From: Streptomyces sp. RKAG293
Lineage (GTDB): Bacteria > Actinomycetota > Actinomycetes > Streptomycetales > Streptomycetaceae
Length of the DNA stretch: 64,000 nt
Direction: 5' to 3'
Assembly: GCF_023701745.1 (NCBI RefSeq)
Contig: NZ_JAJOZB010000001.1
Span: 806,001 to 870,000 of the forward strand
Position numbers and translations under genes: made by a program. Shown here piece by piece: positions 34,940 through 43,334 of the stretch. Each line of letters starts with the position of its first letter. Position 1 is the first letter of the stretch. Under the pieces are notes generated by a model, which did no database searches, was not told the DNA's origin, and was given only the letters and a program-made list of their open reading frames with translations.

Positions 34940-35934
34940 CCGCTGATCGTTCCGATGGTCAGTGCGGCCGCTGCTCTGGCGAGCGTCTGCGGATGGCCGT
35001 AGAGGCCGGGCAGACCGCCCGAGTGCAGGAAGACCGTGCGGTGTCCGGGCACGATGCCGCCTTCCCGGACCGCCGCGATCAGGCCGGCCATCGCCCGTCC
35101 CGTGTAGATGGGATCGAGCACCATGCCTTCGGTTCTGGCAGCCAGCAGCAGGGCGTCCATGACCTGGTCGGTCAGTGTGCCGTAGCCCTCGCCGACCTGG
35201 TCGAGCCGTACCCGCAGGGTCCCCGGCTCGCAGCGTTTCCCGCTCAGTCCCGAGACGAGCTCGGCAACGGTGTGGGAGGGATCCGCGATGGCCCCGCAGT
35301 GGATGCCGAGCACTCGCGCGGTACCCAGGGAATCGACGAGGCCGGCCATCGTGCCGCCGGAGCCGAGTGCGGTGACGACGGTCGCCAGGTCGGGGGCCTG
35401 CGCGAGGAGTTCCCGCCCGCACTCGACGTAGCCGCGCGCACCCACCACGCTGGAACCGCCGAAGGGGATCAGTGCCGGAACGGCGCCCTTCCCCCGCAGT
35501 TCCCCGGCCACCTGCCCGGCCGCGGCCTTGAGTGCCTCGGCGCCGACATCACCGGCCCATACGACGGTGGCGCCGAACAGGGCGTCGAGTACGAGGTTGC
35601 CGGACCCCGGCGATCCGGGTGTGCCGACGAGCACGAGGACGGCGTCGAGCCCCAATCGGGCGGCGGCGGCCGCGGTCAGCCGCGCGTGGTTGCTCTGCGG
35701 AGCGCCCGTGGTCACCAGCACCGTCGCGCCGGCGTCGCGCGCCGCGCCACAGAGCCACTCCAGCTTGCGCACCTTGTTCCCGCCGCCGCCCAGGCCGATG
35801 AGATCGTCCCGCTTGACCCACAGGTCGTCCGGGCCGAGACCCAGTGCGGCGGCCAGCCGCGGCATCGGTTCGAGCGGGGTGGGCCAGGTCCCCAGCACGG
35901 CCCGCGAGGCGTTACCGCTGCCCGATGTCATCAT
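34936..35934 (-). CDS. PLP-dependent D-cysteine desulfhydrase-like enzyme
   Basis: 332 aa of the fold-II ACC deaminase/D-cysteine desulfhydrase family: PLP lysine in GGGGNKVRKLEW, then APQSNHARLTAAAA, PFGGSSVVGARGYVE and GSGGTMAGL. At the two positions that separate the activities it has Thr (LDPIYTGRAMAGL) and Ser (FLHSGGLPGLYG) rather than the Glu and Leu of true ACC deaminases, which favours D-cysteine desulfhydrase. It would convert D-cysteine to pyruvate, H2S and ammonia. It is followed by a translationally coupled lipoprotein. Confidence 0.85.
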   Translation of the reverse strand: MMTSGSGNASRAVLGTWPTPLEPMPRLAAALGLGPDDLWVKRDDLIGLGGGGNKVRKLEWLCGAARDAGATVLVTTGAPQSNHARLTAAAAARLGLDAVLVLVGTPGSPGSGNLVLDALFGATVVWAGDVGAEALKAAAGQVAGELRGKGAVPALIPFGGSSVVGARGYVECGRELLAQAPDLATVVTALGSGGTMAGLVDSLGTARVLGIHCGAIADPSHTVAELVSGLSGKRCEPGTLRVRLDQVGEGYGTLTDQVMDALLLAARTEGMVLDPIYTGRAMAGLIAAVREGGIVPGHRTVFLHSGGLPGLYGHPQTLARAAAALTIGTISG

Positions 35935-36060
35935 GCCGTCCTTCGTTCGCGGTGCCGTCCTGCGTTCGTGCCGGACATCCTGCCACGGCGACGATCACGT
36001 CCGATGTGCGGAAACAGCGCCGGCTTCCCTGCCGCGGGACGGTGACGTCCCGTCACCCCG

Positions 36061-37578
36061 CTACATGTGAACGGTCGGTGCCGCGTTCTCGTCCTGGGCG
36101 GGGACGCCCCGGCGGTAGAGGAGCACGCTGATGAGCAGCCCGGCGGCGAAGAAGCCGGCCGACCACCAGTAGGCGGTGGAGTAGCTCTCCAGCAGGGCCT
36201 GTCCGCGCACGGCCGGGTCGGCGGGGTTCCTGCCGGCGAGGTAGCCGGTGGCGGCACTGGCGGCGAGGGTGTTGAGCAGTGCGGTGCCGATGGAGCCGCC
36301 GATTTGCTGCATGGTGTTGACGGCGGCGGAGGCCACCCCCGCATCGTGCGGGGCGACGCCCGAGGTGGCAAGGCTCATCGCCGGGGCCATCACCAGGCCG
36401 ATGCCGAGCCCGAGGACGACCAGCGGCGGCAGGATGTGGGCGGCGTAGGTGCTGTCCATGCTGAGTGCCGTCAGCCAGACCAGGCCGGCCGCGGCGATGC
36501 CCATGCCCAGCGGCACGATCGGCTTGGGGCCGAAGCGGGGAATGAGCCGGGTGCTGGCGAGGGCCGAGGTGAGGACCAGGGCGCCGACCATCGGCAGGAA
36601 CGCCAGCCCGGTCTGGATCGGGCTGTAGCCCAGCGACTGCTGCAGGTAGTACGTCAGGAAGAGGAAGACACCGAACATTCCGGCGCCGCTGATCAGCACC
36701 GCGATGAAGGAAGCGCCGCGGTTGCGGTCCAGCAGCACGCGCAGCGGCAGCAGCGGGTGAGCGGCCCTGGTCTGCCACCAGGCGAAGACGCCCAGCAGCA
36801 CGACACCGGCGGCCAGGAAGCCCCAGGTGGCAGGGGAGCCCCAGGTGTGGCTCTCGGCGTTGGAGAAGCCGTAGACCAGGCCGAAGAGGCCGGCGGAGAC
36901 GAGGACGGCGCCAGGGATGTCGAGACTGACGCTCCGGTCGCGCGCGCTGTGCCGCAGGAACACCATGCCGCCGGCGAAGGCGATGACGGCGAAGATCAGG
37001 TTCACGTACATGGTCCAGCGCCAGTCGAGGTGCTCAGTGAGCACACCGCCCAGCAGCAGTCCCACCGCGCCGCCGGCTCCGGCGATGGCGCCGAAGACGC
37101 CGAACGCGGTGGCGCGTTCCTTGGCGTCGGTGAACGTGGTGGTCAGCAGGGACAGCGCGGCGGGGGCGAGCAGGGCGCCGAACAGGCCCTGCAGTCCGCG
37201 GGCGCTGACCAGCACCTCGAAGCTGCCGGCCGCGCCACCGAGGGCGGACGCGCCGGCGAAGCCGACCAGACCGACCAGGAAGGTGATCTTGCGTCCGAAC
37301 AGGTCGGCGATCCGGCCGCCGAGCAGCAACAGGCTGCCGAAGGCCAGCGCGTAGGCGGTGATCACCCATTGCCGGTTGCCGTCGGAGAAGCCCAGGTCCT
37401 TCTGCGCGGAGGGCAGCGCGATGTTCACGATGGTCGCGTCCAGGACGATCATCAGCTGGGCGAGAGCGACGACGGCGAGGATCCACCAGCGACGGGCTCC
37501 GGGCTCCTGCGCCCTGGAGGGCGGGACCGGGGCTTTGGACAGGATGTCCATGGGCGTGTCGTCGAGTGTTCTGGGCAT
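36061..37578 (-). CDS. MFS multidrug exporter, DHA2 (EmrB/QacA) type
   Basis: 505 aa with 14 predicted membrane helices. Motifs: LDATIVNIALPSAQKDLG in helix 1, GGRIADLFGRK (motif A) between helices 2 and 3, and GAIAGAGGAVGLLLGG (motif C) in helix 5, which marks exporters. It follows a TetR gene by 59 nt in the same direction, as in many self-regulated drug-efflux units. It probably exports a toxic compound using the proton gradient. Confidence 0.93.
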   Translation of the reverse strand: MPRTLDDTPMDILSKAPVPPSRAQEPGARRWWILAVVALAQLMIVLDATIVNIALPSAQKDLGFSDGNRQWVITAYALAFGSLLLLGGRIADLFGRKITFLVGLVGFAGASALGGAAGSFEVLVSARGLQGLFGALLAPAALSLLTTTFTDAKERATAFGVFGAIAGAGGAVGLLLGGVLTEHLDWRWTMYVNLIFAVIAFAGGMVFLRHSARDRSVSLDIPGAVLVSAGLFGLVYGFSNAESHTWGSPATWGFLAAGVVLLGVFAWWQTRAAHPLLPLRVLLDRNRGASFIAVLISGAGMFGVFLFLTYYLQQSLGYSPIQTGLAFLPMVGALVLTSALASTRLIPRFGPKPIVPLGMGIAAAGLVWLTALSMDSTYAAHILPPLVVLGLGIGLVMAPAMSLATSGVAPHDAGVASAAVNTMQQIGGSIGTALLNTLAASAATGYLAGRNPADPAVRGQALLESYSTAYWWSAGFFAAGLLISVLLYRRGVPAQDENAAPTVHM

Positions 37579-37637
37579 GGTTCAGCGCTCCAGGGCTGTG
37601 AGCCGGGGATGAGGGGGCGGACGTCGGCGGTCTCCGG

Positions 37638-38237
37638 TCAGGTGTGCAGCAGGACGGGCATCACGACGTCATCGATGAAACCGACCAGGTAGTCGTAGTC
37701 GGCGACGGCGTTCTGGAAGAGCGGGCGGGTGTGGAGCGAGCTGAAGAGCAGCTGCGGCAGGAAGGCCAGCGCCGCGGGTCGCGCCGCGAGCTCGCCCCGG
37801 GCCACCGCCCGGTCCACGAAGGCGGTCAGGTTCGCGGTCTCCGGATCGATCACGCTCTCGCGCAGCGCCCGCACCAGTGCGGGATCGGAGAGAGCGGCAT
37901 GCCCGAGGGCCGTGAACAGCGCGGTGTCCTGCTGGGCACGGGGAGCCACCTGCTCGACCAGCAGCATCAGGTCACCGCGGAGCGAGCCGGTGTCGATCTC
38001 GTTCGCCCGCACCGGGCGGGTGGCGTAGAGCGCGGCGGCGATCATCTCGGGCTTGGTCTGCCACTGCCGGTAGAGGGTGGCTTTGCTGCAGCGTCCCTTG
38101 GCCGCCACGGCATCCATGGTCAGGGCCTCGTAACCGTCCTCGCGCAGGACGTCGAGCGTCGCGACGAGCAGCTCCAGCTCACGGTCGGGCGTCATCCGTG
38201 GGCGGCGCACCGTGGTCTTGCGAGCGTCGGCCGGCAT
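37638..38237 (-). CDS. TetR/AcrR-family repressor of the MFS exporter
   Basis: 199 aa. The helix-turn-helix is TMDAVAAKGRCSKATLYRQWQTK, the rest is an all-helical ligand domain. The gene lies directly upstream of the MFS exporter in the same direction, and a palindrome sits in its promoter 22 nt before the start. AAGGAGG precedes the ATG. It likely represses itself and the exporter until a substrate binds. Confidence 0.9.
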   Translation of the reverse strand: MPADARKTTVRRPRMTPDRELELLVATLDVLREDGYEALTMDAVAAKGRCSKATLYRQWQTKPEMIAAALYATRPVRANEIDTGSLRGDLMLLVEQVAPRAQQDTALFTALGHAALSDPALVRALRESVIDPETANLTAFVDRAVARGELAARPAALAFLPQLLFSSLHTRPLFQNAVADYDYLVGFIDDVVMPVLLHT

Positions 38238-38258
38238 CGCGAGGCCTCCTTATAGTAC

Positions 38259-38274
38259 GGAACCGTTTCGTTCC
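38259..38274 (-). promoter_or_regulatory. TetR operator in front of the TetR-MFS unit
   Basis: GGAAC-CGTTTC-GTTCC is a perfect inverted repeat upstream of a TACTAT -10-like box and AAGGAGG. A second, imperfect copy with the same AACCGTTTC core lies at 38305-38313, 44 bp (about four helical turns) away, so two dimers might bind side by side. Confidence 0.6.
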
Positions 38275-38437
38275 ATAACGTTAAGGCCTGCCCCGGAGAA
38301 ACGCAACCGTTTCATACGGCGCCCACGGGCCACTGGAGCGTCTTCCGATGACGGGCGCCGGAGCGGCGTGACGCGGGCGGTCGCAGGGAGCGGGTACGAC
38401 GGTCGGCACTGCCCGGCCCTGCCCCGCCCTGGACGGC

Positions 38438-38493
38438 GAATCGCCGGTGGTTCGGGGTGACCTGGCAGGGCCACCCCGAACCACCGGCGATTC
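38438..38493 (-). terminator. Long perfect hairpin terminator after the Cys-repeat protein gene
   Basis: A perfect 22-bp inverted repeat: the arm at 38438-38459 (starting GAATCGCCGG) pairs with 38472-38493 (ending CCGGCGATTC) around a 12-nt loop. It begins 17 nt after the stop at 38511 on the minus strand. Confidence 0.85.
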
Positions 38494-38510
38494 AATGCGC
38501 TCGCGGTCCC

Positions 38511-39161
38511 TCAGGAATGCTGAAGGACGAAGTTGTATCCCGACGCGTTGTGCTCACCGCCGGTGGGGCAGTGGCCCTTCGCCGGATAACCCCAGAAGAA
38601 CATGCCGTAGCACTTGGAACAGAAGCGCCAGTAGGCCTGCGCGGTCGGTGTTTCGGCCACGTCGTGCTGAAGCACGAAGTTGTACCCCTGAGCAGCATGA
38701 GCGCCGCCGGCCGCGCAGTGGCCGTTGTCCGGGTATCCATAGAAGAACATGCCGAAGCACTTGGAACAGAAGCGCCAATTGGCCTGTGTTGTCGGCGTGG
38801 CGGGCACATCGTGCGGGAGGACGAAGTTGTACCCCTGAGCAGCGTGCGCGCCGCCGGCCGGACAGACGCCGTCGGTCGGATAGCCCCAGAAGTACATCCC
38901 GTAGCACTTGCCGCAGAAGCGCCAGTCCGCCTGTCCTGCCAGGGCCGCACCGGCCTTGGCCGAGGACTTGGCGGCGGACTTCGTGGCTGACTTCGTGGCC
39001 GTGGGCGCCTGCGATGGAGTGGCGGCATGCGCCTCGCCGGTCGCCGCGACCGCGAGGAGACCGGCCGTCACGCCCAGCGCCCTGGCCAGGAAGACCCGCC
39101 TTCCCGAGCGTTCGATTTCAGCCTGCTGAAGCGGATCTTCCACTGGTTCGAGAATACTCAT
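38511..39161 (-). CDS. Tat-exported protein with three tandem Cys-rich repeats
   Basis: 216 aa from ATG 39161 (GGGGGAGGAC just upstream). The N-terminus has a twin-arginine-type signal, GRRVFLARALGVTAGLLAVAA then AHAA. After an Ala/Lys/Thr/Ser linker come three repeats of about 46 residues, each WRFC.KC.GM.F.GYP..G.C..GG.H...GYNFVL. Each has three Cys (CxxC plus one before the GG) and one His, looking like a small zinc- or metal-binding module; Tat export would fit folding with the metal in the cytoplasm. Similar WxxCxKCxGL repeats occur singly or multiply in many bacterial secreted proteins. Function unknown. Confidence 0.8.
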   Translation of the reverse strand: MSILEPVEDPLQQAEIERSGRRVFLARALGVTAGLLAVAATGEAHAATPSQAPTATKSATKSAAKSSAKAGAALAGQADWRFCGKCYGMYFWGYPTDGVCPAGGAHAAQGYNFVLPHDVPATPTTQANWRFCSKCFGMFFYGYPDNGHCAAGGAHAAQGYNFVLQHDVAETPTAQAYWRFCSKCYGMFFWGYPAKGHCPTGGEHNASGYNFVLQHS

Positions 39162-39182
39162 TTTTCGTCCTCCCCCGCGATT

Positions 39183-39205
39183 ATCGACGGTGTTCGACCG
39201 TCGAT
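39183..39205. promoter_or_regulatory. Inverted repeat upstream of the Cys-repeat protein gene
   Basis: ATCGACGGT (39183-39191) and ACCGTCGAT (39197-39205) form a perfect 9-bp inverted repeat around GTTCG. The centre is about 33 nt before the start codon, suiting either an operator or a 5' leader stem-loop. Confidence 0.45.
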
Positions 39206-39508
39206 GTGGAATGTTCGCCACGTCCCACCGGAACGCGACCACGCGATGGTCTCGTTCCGTGATTTCGGGTGTCAAGAGGGTCGTTCACGCCGGTGAATGG
39301 AGGAGTAATCGATTCCGCACAACTACTCCCAGGTGAGGCGGGAGAAAGTTGGCTGAATTTCGGCGAACTCTCGGCCGGAACGAGCAGCCACCTATTTCCG
39401 TCCGAACAGCAAATGCATGAGGCCGGCACCGTCCCCGATGTGCGAGGCAGGCCGAGAGCGGAGCGGGACCGGGCGCGCCCGAACGGCAGCAGAGCCCCGA
39501 TACGGCAG
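39206..39508. other. Intergenic region of lower GC content
   Basis: No gene is supported. The stretch is visibly less GC-rich (especially 39290-39420) and likely includes the promoter of the leftward Cys-repeat gene; a short repeat TTCAC-GCCG-GTGAA lies at 39284-39297. No consensus promoter could be fixed. Its right edge meets the terminator of the DUF6243-type gene. Confidence 0.4.
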
Positions 39509-39543
39509 CAGGGCCCGGACCGCGCGTCGCGGTCCGGGCCCTG
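39509..39543 (-). terminator. Perfect 16-bp hairpin terminator
   Basis: CAGGGCCCGGACCGCG (39509-39524) pairs with CGCGGTCCGGGCCCTG (39528-39543) over a 3-nt CGT loop. It lies 33 nt downstream of the small DUF6243-type gene on the minus strand. Confidence 0.85.
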
Positions 39544-39576
39544 CCCCGTGCGGTGCCGCCCTGCGGCGGCGGTGCG

Positions 39577-39795
39577 TCAGCTCTGTGCGGTGTCGTCGTC
39601 CGCCTGCCCGGTGGTGCCCTCAGCCGCGCCGGCCTTCTCGCGCATCTTGCGCACCAGCTCCGCCTTCTGGTCGGCCGCACCCTGGCGGTCGAGGTTGCGG
39701 TGCGGGCCGTTGTTCTGCCGTTCGGCGCGGGACAGCCTCTTGCGCTGGCCACCGCCCATGCCCACGGGGTTGTTGATGTTCTTGCTCACGGTCAC
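39577..39795 (-). CDS. Small conserved actinobacterial protein, DUF6243 type
   Basis: 72 aa from GTG 39795 (a second GTG six bases later is possible; GGGAGA precedes). Sequence starts MTVSKNINNPVGMGGGQRKR and continues basic and Gln/Asn-rich, then LVRKMREKAGAAEGT. It matches, from memory, the DUF6243 proteins common in Streptomyces. Basic, disordered character hints at nucleic-acid or ribosome binding, but no role is known. It ends at a strong hairpin. Confidence 0.8.
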   Translation of the reverse strand: MTVSKNINNPVGMGGGQRKRLSRAERQNNGPHRNLDRQGAADQKAELVRKMREKAGAAEGTTGQADDDTAQS

Positions 39796-39989
39796 GGGTT
39801 CTCCCGGTAATGATGTGGAGTGATCTACGGATTCATCGGTGGGGGACGGGCGGCGACGTCGAACGACGTCAGCAGAGGCCCATCACGCTCTCACTCGTAA
39901 ATCGGCGTCTGGAAGAACATGACAAAGACGTTACCCGGTTCCGCCGGCCCCGCGCACCAACCCTTTCGCCGCCCCGGCGCCGGCCGGGC

Positions 39990-40223
39990 CTTCGGCGAGC
40001 GCCCGGGGTCGGCCGGGCGCTGACCGCGGCCCTGATCTCCGACGCCCGGCGGGCGGGCATCGAGGTCCTCACCCTGGACGCCCGTGGCGACAACGACAAC
40101 GCCCTGCACCTCTACCGGTCGCTGGCCTTCACGGAGTACGGCCGGCTGCCTGACTTCGTCGCCGTCGGTGACCGCCGCTACGACAAGGTCCCCTGCATGC
40201 TGGACCTCCGCCACCGCGGCTGA
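39990..40223 (+). pseudogene. C-terminal remnant of a GNAT acetyltransferase
   Basis: Only the last 75 or so codons resemble GNAT: VGRALTAALISDARRAG, LHLYRSLAFTEYGRL and a closing DKVPCMLDLR. The R-x-x-G-x-G loop is broken just before this segment and the upstream frame (39810-39990) is not protein-like. No ribosome site or start precedes the remnant. It is probably the 3' end of a decayed gene. Confidence 0.65.
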
Positions 40224-40316
40224 GGCTCCCGCCCGCTCGGCCTGCCATACGCCGGGGTGGCACCGCCGGGATCGGGTCGAGGGGGCCCGAGGCGCGGTAC
40301 GGCTGCGGGGCACCGG

Positions 40317-41396
40317 CTATTTCTTCGGCGAGGGGGCCTGTTGCGGGCCGGCGAGTTGCTGGCTGAGCCAGCCGATCGCTGCCGGGTACTCGCTGATCCA
40401 GGTTCCGTAGTTGTGCCCACCCGTCGCGAGCAGCACGGCCTTCACCCGCACCGTGCTGTCCTGAGCCGCCCGGACGAACTGCTCGATGGAGGCCGGCGGG
40501 CTGTCGCGGTCCTGCGCCGAGGTCGCGAGGAAGATCCCCACGTCCGCCCGGGAGCCCGCGACCAGGTGCGTCGGGCTGTTGCGCTCCCGCAGGGCCGGGT
40601 CGGGCAGCACGGACGGGTCGCCGGTCAGCGGGTCGGGATCGAGGGCGGCGCCGGCGCCGAACACGCGGGGGAACTGCAGCGGGAGCTTCGCGGCGCAGTA
40701 CCCGCCGGTGGAGAACCCCATCACCCCCCAGCCGTGGGGACCGGGCACCGTACGGAACTTCTCCCGCAGCAGCTCCGGGACGTCCGCCGCGAGCCAGGTG
40801 GCGACCTTGCGGTCCGGCACATCGCTGCAGTCCGTATCGACGCTGCCCGGGTTGATCACCGGCATGGCCAGGATGAACGGGTGCGACTGGTGGGCGTCCA
40901 CCATCTTCTGGAAGGCGTCCGGCATACCGCCGTGCTCCAGCCACGACTGAGGTGATCCCGGCACGCCGTGCAGCAGCATCAGGACGGGGAAGCGGGTGGA
41001 GCGGAACGCGGGATCGTCGTACTGCGGAGGTGTCCAGACGATGACCTGCCCGGAGAGCTTGGAGTGCGTTCCGTGGAAATAGGTGTCCAGAATCCCGTTG
41101 TCGCTGCGGTTGAACTGGGCGCGGGCCACGGGCGGGCCGGGCATCGCGATGGTGTTGGTGTTGTCGGGTGTGCCGAGCAGGTCGTCCCAGGAGGAGTAGA
41201 GGCCGTAGCTGTTGTTCATCCATACGGCCACCACCGAGATCGCGGTGAGCTGACACAGCAGGATCATGACCAGCCGGGTCAGTGCCCGCACCAGGCGCGG
41301 TCCGGGAATCTTCGCCCACAGGAGCATCGTGCCGATGACCATCAGCAGCGTCACGGTGATGAGCACGACCCAGAACGACGTTCCCGTCAGACTCAC
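40317..41396 (-). CDS. Membrane-anchored alpha/beta-hydrolase (esterase D/Ag85-like)
   Basis: 359 aa from GTG 41396, with GGGAGG about 6 nt upstream. Two hydrophobic helices lie at the N-terminus (FWVVLITVTLLMVIGTMLLW and LVMILLCQLTAISVVAVW), then an alpha/beta-hydrolase domain: PVLMLLHGVPGSPQSW, the nucleophile elbow GVMGFSTGGYCA (Gly-Phe-Ser-Thr-Gly) and the C-terminal His in LATGGHNYGTW. It resembles putative esterases and mycolyltransferase-type enzymes of actinobacteria, with the catalytic domain likely outside the membrane. The substrate is unknown. Confidence 0.87.
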   Translation of the reverse strand: MSLTGTSFWVVLITVTLLMVIGTMLLWAKIPGPRLVRALTRLVMILLCQLTAISVVAVWMNNSYGLYSSWDDLLGTPDNTNTIAMPGPPVARAQFNRSDNGILDTYFHGTHSKLSGQVIVWTPPQYDDPAFRSTRFPVLMLLHGVPGSPQSWLEHGGMPDAFQKMVDAHQSHPFILAMPVINPGSVDTDCSDVPDRKVATWLAADVPELLREKFRTVPGPHGWGVMGFSTGGYCAAKLPLQFPRVFGAGAALDPDPLTGDPSVLPDPALRERNSPTHLVAGSRADVGIFLATSAQDRDSPPASIEQFVRAAQDSTVRVKAVLLATGGHNYGTWISEYPAAIGWLSQQLAGPQQAPSPKK

Positions 41397-41607
41397 GTAA
41401 AGCCTCCCACCCTGGTGCGATGGCGCGATGCCACGCTGCTCCAACCGCCGATCCGGTTCCCTGATCCGGGTTCCGGTGCTCGTTGTCAACGTCTCACACG
41501 CATCCGGCAGACGGCTGTGCGGCATGCCCGAACCTGGCCGGGCATACCGCACTTGGGGACGCGCTCGCGTCTTCGCTCGCCGACCCCAGGGCCGCCCCGA
41601 GCCGGTG

Positions 41608-42204
41608 CTACCGACCGGCGACGGGCCGGTAGGTGCACACGTGCACGCCCGCGTCGCTGATGACGGTGGACACCAGCTCGAGCGTGCGCAGCGCACCGTC
41701 GTCAAGGAAGATCCTCTTACCGCCGCCGAGCAGTACCGGCATGATCATGAGGCGGAGTTCGTCGATCAGGCCCTCGCCCAGAAGGGTGCGCACGAGCGTC
41801 GGGCTCCCCATGACCAGCAGGTCGCCGCCCTCGGCGTCCCGCAGTTCCCGGATGCGGGAGGCCGCCTGGTCGCCGGGGATGAGCGTGGTGTTGTCCCACG
41901 TCAGCTCGTCGTCCTTGAGCGTCCCGGACACGACGTGCTTCGGAATGGTGTTCATCCGATCGGCGAACGGGTCGCCCGCTCGCTCGGGCCACGCCGCGGC
42001 CATGGTCTGCCATGTGCTGCGCCCGAACAACAGCGCCTCGGCCTTGGCCAACGCGTCGGAGAAGGCGCCGCCCACCACCTCGGGATCGAAGAACGGGTGC
42101 GACCAGCCGCCGTGCGCGAACCCGCCGTCGGTGTCCTCCTCGGGACCGCCGGGCGCCTGTACGACGCCGTCCAGGCTCATGAACTCACTGATGACGATGC
42201 GCAT
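41608..42204 (-). CDS. RibD C-terminal/dihydrofolate reductase-like protein
   Basis: 198 aa. Begins MRIVISEFMSLDGVVQAPGG, typical of the stand-alone dihydrofolate-reductase-like family, with LLFGRSTWQTMAAAWPER and the cofactor-binding GGDLLVMGSPTLVRTLL. C-terminal LRLMIMPVLLGGGKRIF is conserved. It is probably an NADPH-dependent reductase of unknown substrate. The catalytic residue pattern of true folate enzymes is not complete. It stands 192 nt from the divergent methyltransferase-like gene. Confidence 0.9.
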   Translation of the reverse strand: MRIVISEFMSLDGVVQAPGGPEEDTDGGFAHGGWSHPFFDPEVVGGAFSDALAKAEALLFGRSTWQTMAAAWPERAGDPFADRMNTIPKHVVSGTLKDDELTWDNTTLIPGDQAASRIRELRDAEGGDLLVMGSPTLVRTLLGEGLIDELRLMIMPVLLGGGKRIFLDDGALRTLELVSTVISDAGVHVCTYRPVAGR

Positions 42205-42396
42205 GGGACTCGCTCCTCTTCCTCGCTCCGGGTGTACGGCACTGAAGACTGCGGCGCCGCTCCGGAATCATCGCTCCCGCCGGGATCGTGTTGATCCATC
42301 GCCACACGGCAGAGTCGTCTCCTGTGCCATGAGAGAGTGGGCGTTTCGGATTTGCCGGGCATTCTCCTGTCATCCCGGCACCAGAAGGGCGAACGG

Positions 42397-43119
42397 ATGA
42401 GCGCGCGTTTCGAGGAGATCGACTGGCAGCCGACGCCGATGGGCGACATCAGTCTGCGGCGCCGACGTGACCCGGTGTCCGGCGACGAGGTGTACGAGGT
42501 GAAGCTCGGCGACGAGTTCCTGATGTCCAGCCTCTTCACGGCGGGCGAGATCGCGCTCACCCGGCTCGGACTGGCGCCGCTGCCGGACGCCGCCCAACTG
42601 GACGTCGTCGTGGGCGGCCTCGGCCTCGGGTACACCGCTCGGGCGGCGCTGGACGACCCGCGGGTGCGTTCGCTCATCGTCGTCGACACGCTGGGCGAGG
42701 TGATCGACTGGCACCGGCGCGGCCTGGTGCCGCTGGGTGCCGGGCTGGCGTCCGACCCCCGCTGCCGGCTGGTCCAGGGCGACTTCTTCGCGATGGTCGG
42801 CGACTCCACCGGCCTGGACCCCCAGGCACCGGAGCGCCGCTTCCACGCCATCCTGCTGGACGTCGACCACTCACCGCGCCACGTCCTGCACCCGCGGCAC
42901 GCGGCGCTCTACCAGCCTGCGGGCCTGCGTTCGCTCGCCGAACGCCTCCACCCCGACGGTGTCTTCGCCCTGTGGTCGAACGACCCGCCGGACGAGGAGT
43001 TCAACTCCGTCCTCGCGGAGGTCTTCGCGGAACCGGCCGCCCACGTCGTCCCGTTCGACAATCCACTGCAAGAGGGAACGGCGACGAACACCGTCTACGT
43101 GGCAAGGAAGGCGCGGTAG
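42397..43119 (+). CDS. Spermidine-synthase-like class I SAM protein
   Basis: 240 aa from ATG 42397 (AAGGGCGAACGG upstream), rather than the in-frame start at 42337. It shows the Rossmann motif VVVGGLGLGYTARAAL, then LIVVDTLGEVIDWHRRG (acidic residue for the ribose), HAILLDVDHSPRHVL and DGVFALWSNDPPDEEF. The fold resembles spermidine synthases but the aminopropyl-donor motif is not clear, so it may be a methyltransferase. No partner genes. Confidence 0.85.
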   Translation: MSARFEEIDWQPTPMGDISLRRRRDPVSGDEVYEVKLGDEFLMSSLFTAGEIALTRLGLAPLPDAAQLDVVVGGLGLGYTARAALDDPRVRSLIVVDTLGEVIDWHRRGLVPLGAGLASDPRCRLVQGDFFAMVGDSTGLDPQAPERRFHAILLDVDHSPRHVLHPRHAALYQPAGLRSLAERLHPDGVFALWSNDPPDEEFNSVLAEVFAEPAAHVVPFDNPLQEGTATNTVYVARKAR

Positions 43120-43260
43120 GTCGCCGGCCCGCTGTGCGCGCGGCACCGGCCGGGGCGAGGGCTCCAGCGGCCTGGCCTTCGACTTCCTCGCCGACACCGC
43201 ACCGCCACCCGGGCAGCTCCCTTAGGAGCCGGGGAGGCCGGTGGGCAACCGGGCCGGACC

Positions 43261-43315
43261 TTGTGCGAGAACCAGCGTTCTCCTAAGCTGCGAAGCGAGG
43301 AGAACGCTGGTTCTC
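43261..43315 (+). promoter_or_regulatory. Promoter of the NTF2-like gene with two TetR operators
   Basis: TTGTGC (43261-43266) and TAAGCT (43284-43289), 17 nt apart, form a promoter whose spacer holds operator 1, GAGAAC-CAGC-GTTCTC (43267-43282). Operator 2 (43300-43315), the reverse complement GAGAAC-GCTG-GTTCTC, overlaps the early transcribed region, 33 bp centre to centre. The two copies also build one perfect 18-nt-arm inverted repeat (43267-43284 with 43298-43315). The same site occurs in front of the TetR gene at 44427. Confidence 0.75.
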
Positions 43316-43334
43316 CCATGGGAAGGAATACACC

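Noticed and set aside
34936..35934. ACC deaminase (plant-growth-promotion enzyme)
   Set aside because: Key positions carry Thr (YTGRA) and Ser (HSGG) instead of Glu and Leu, which fits D-cysteine desulfhydrase better.
38438..38493. 22-bp perfect inverted repeat as an insertion-sequence or MITE end
   Set aside because: The arms are only 12 nt apart, no target duplication or transposase is seen, and the position right after a stop codon fits a terminator.
43120..43225. Possible gene end reading LAFDFLADTAPPPGQLP after the SAM protein
   Set aside because: It is the tail of an out-of-frame reading of the SAM gene with no start or ribosome site of its own.
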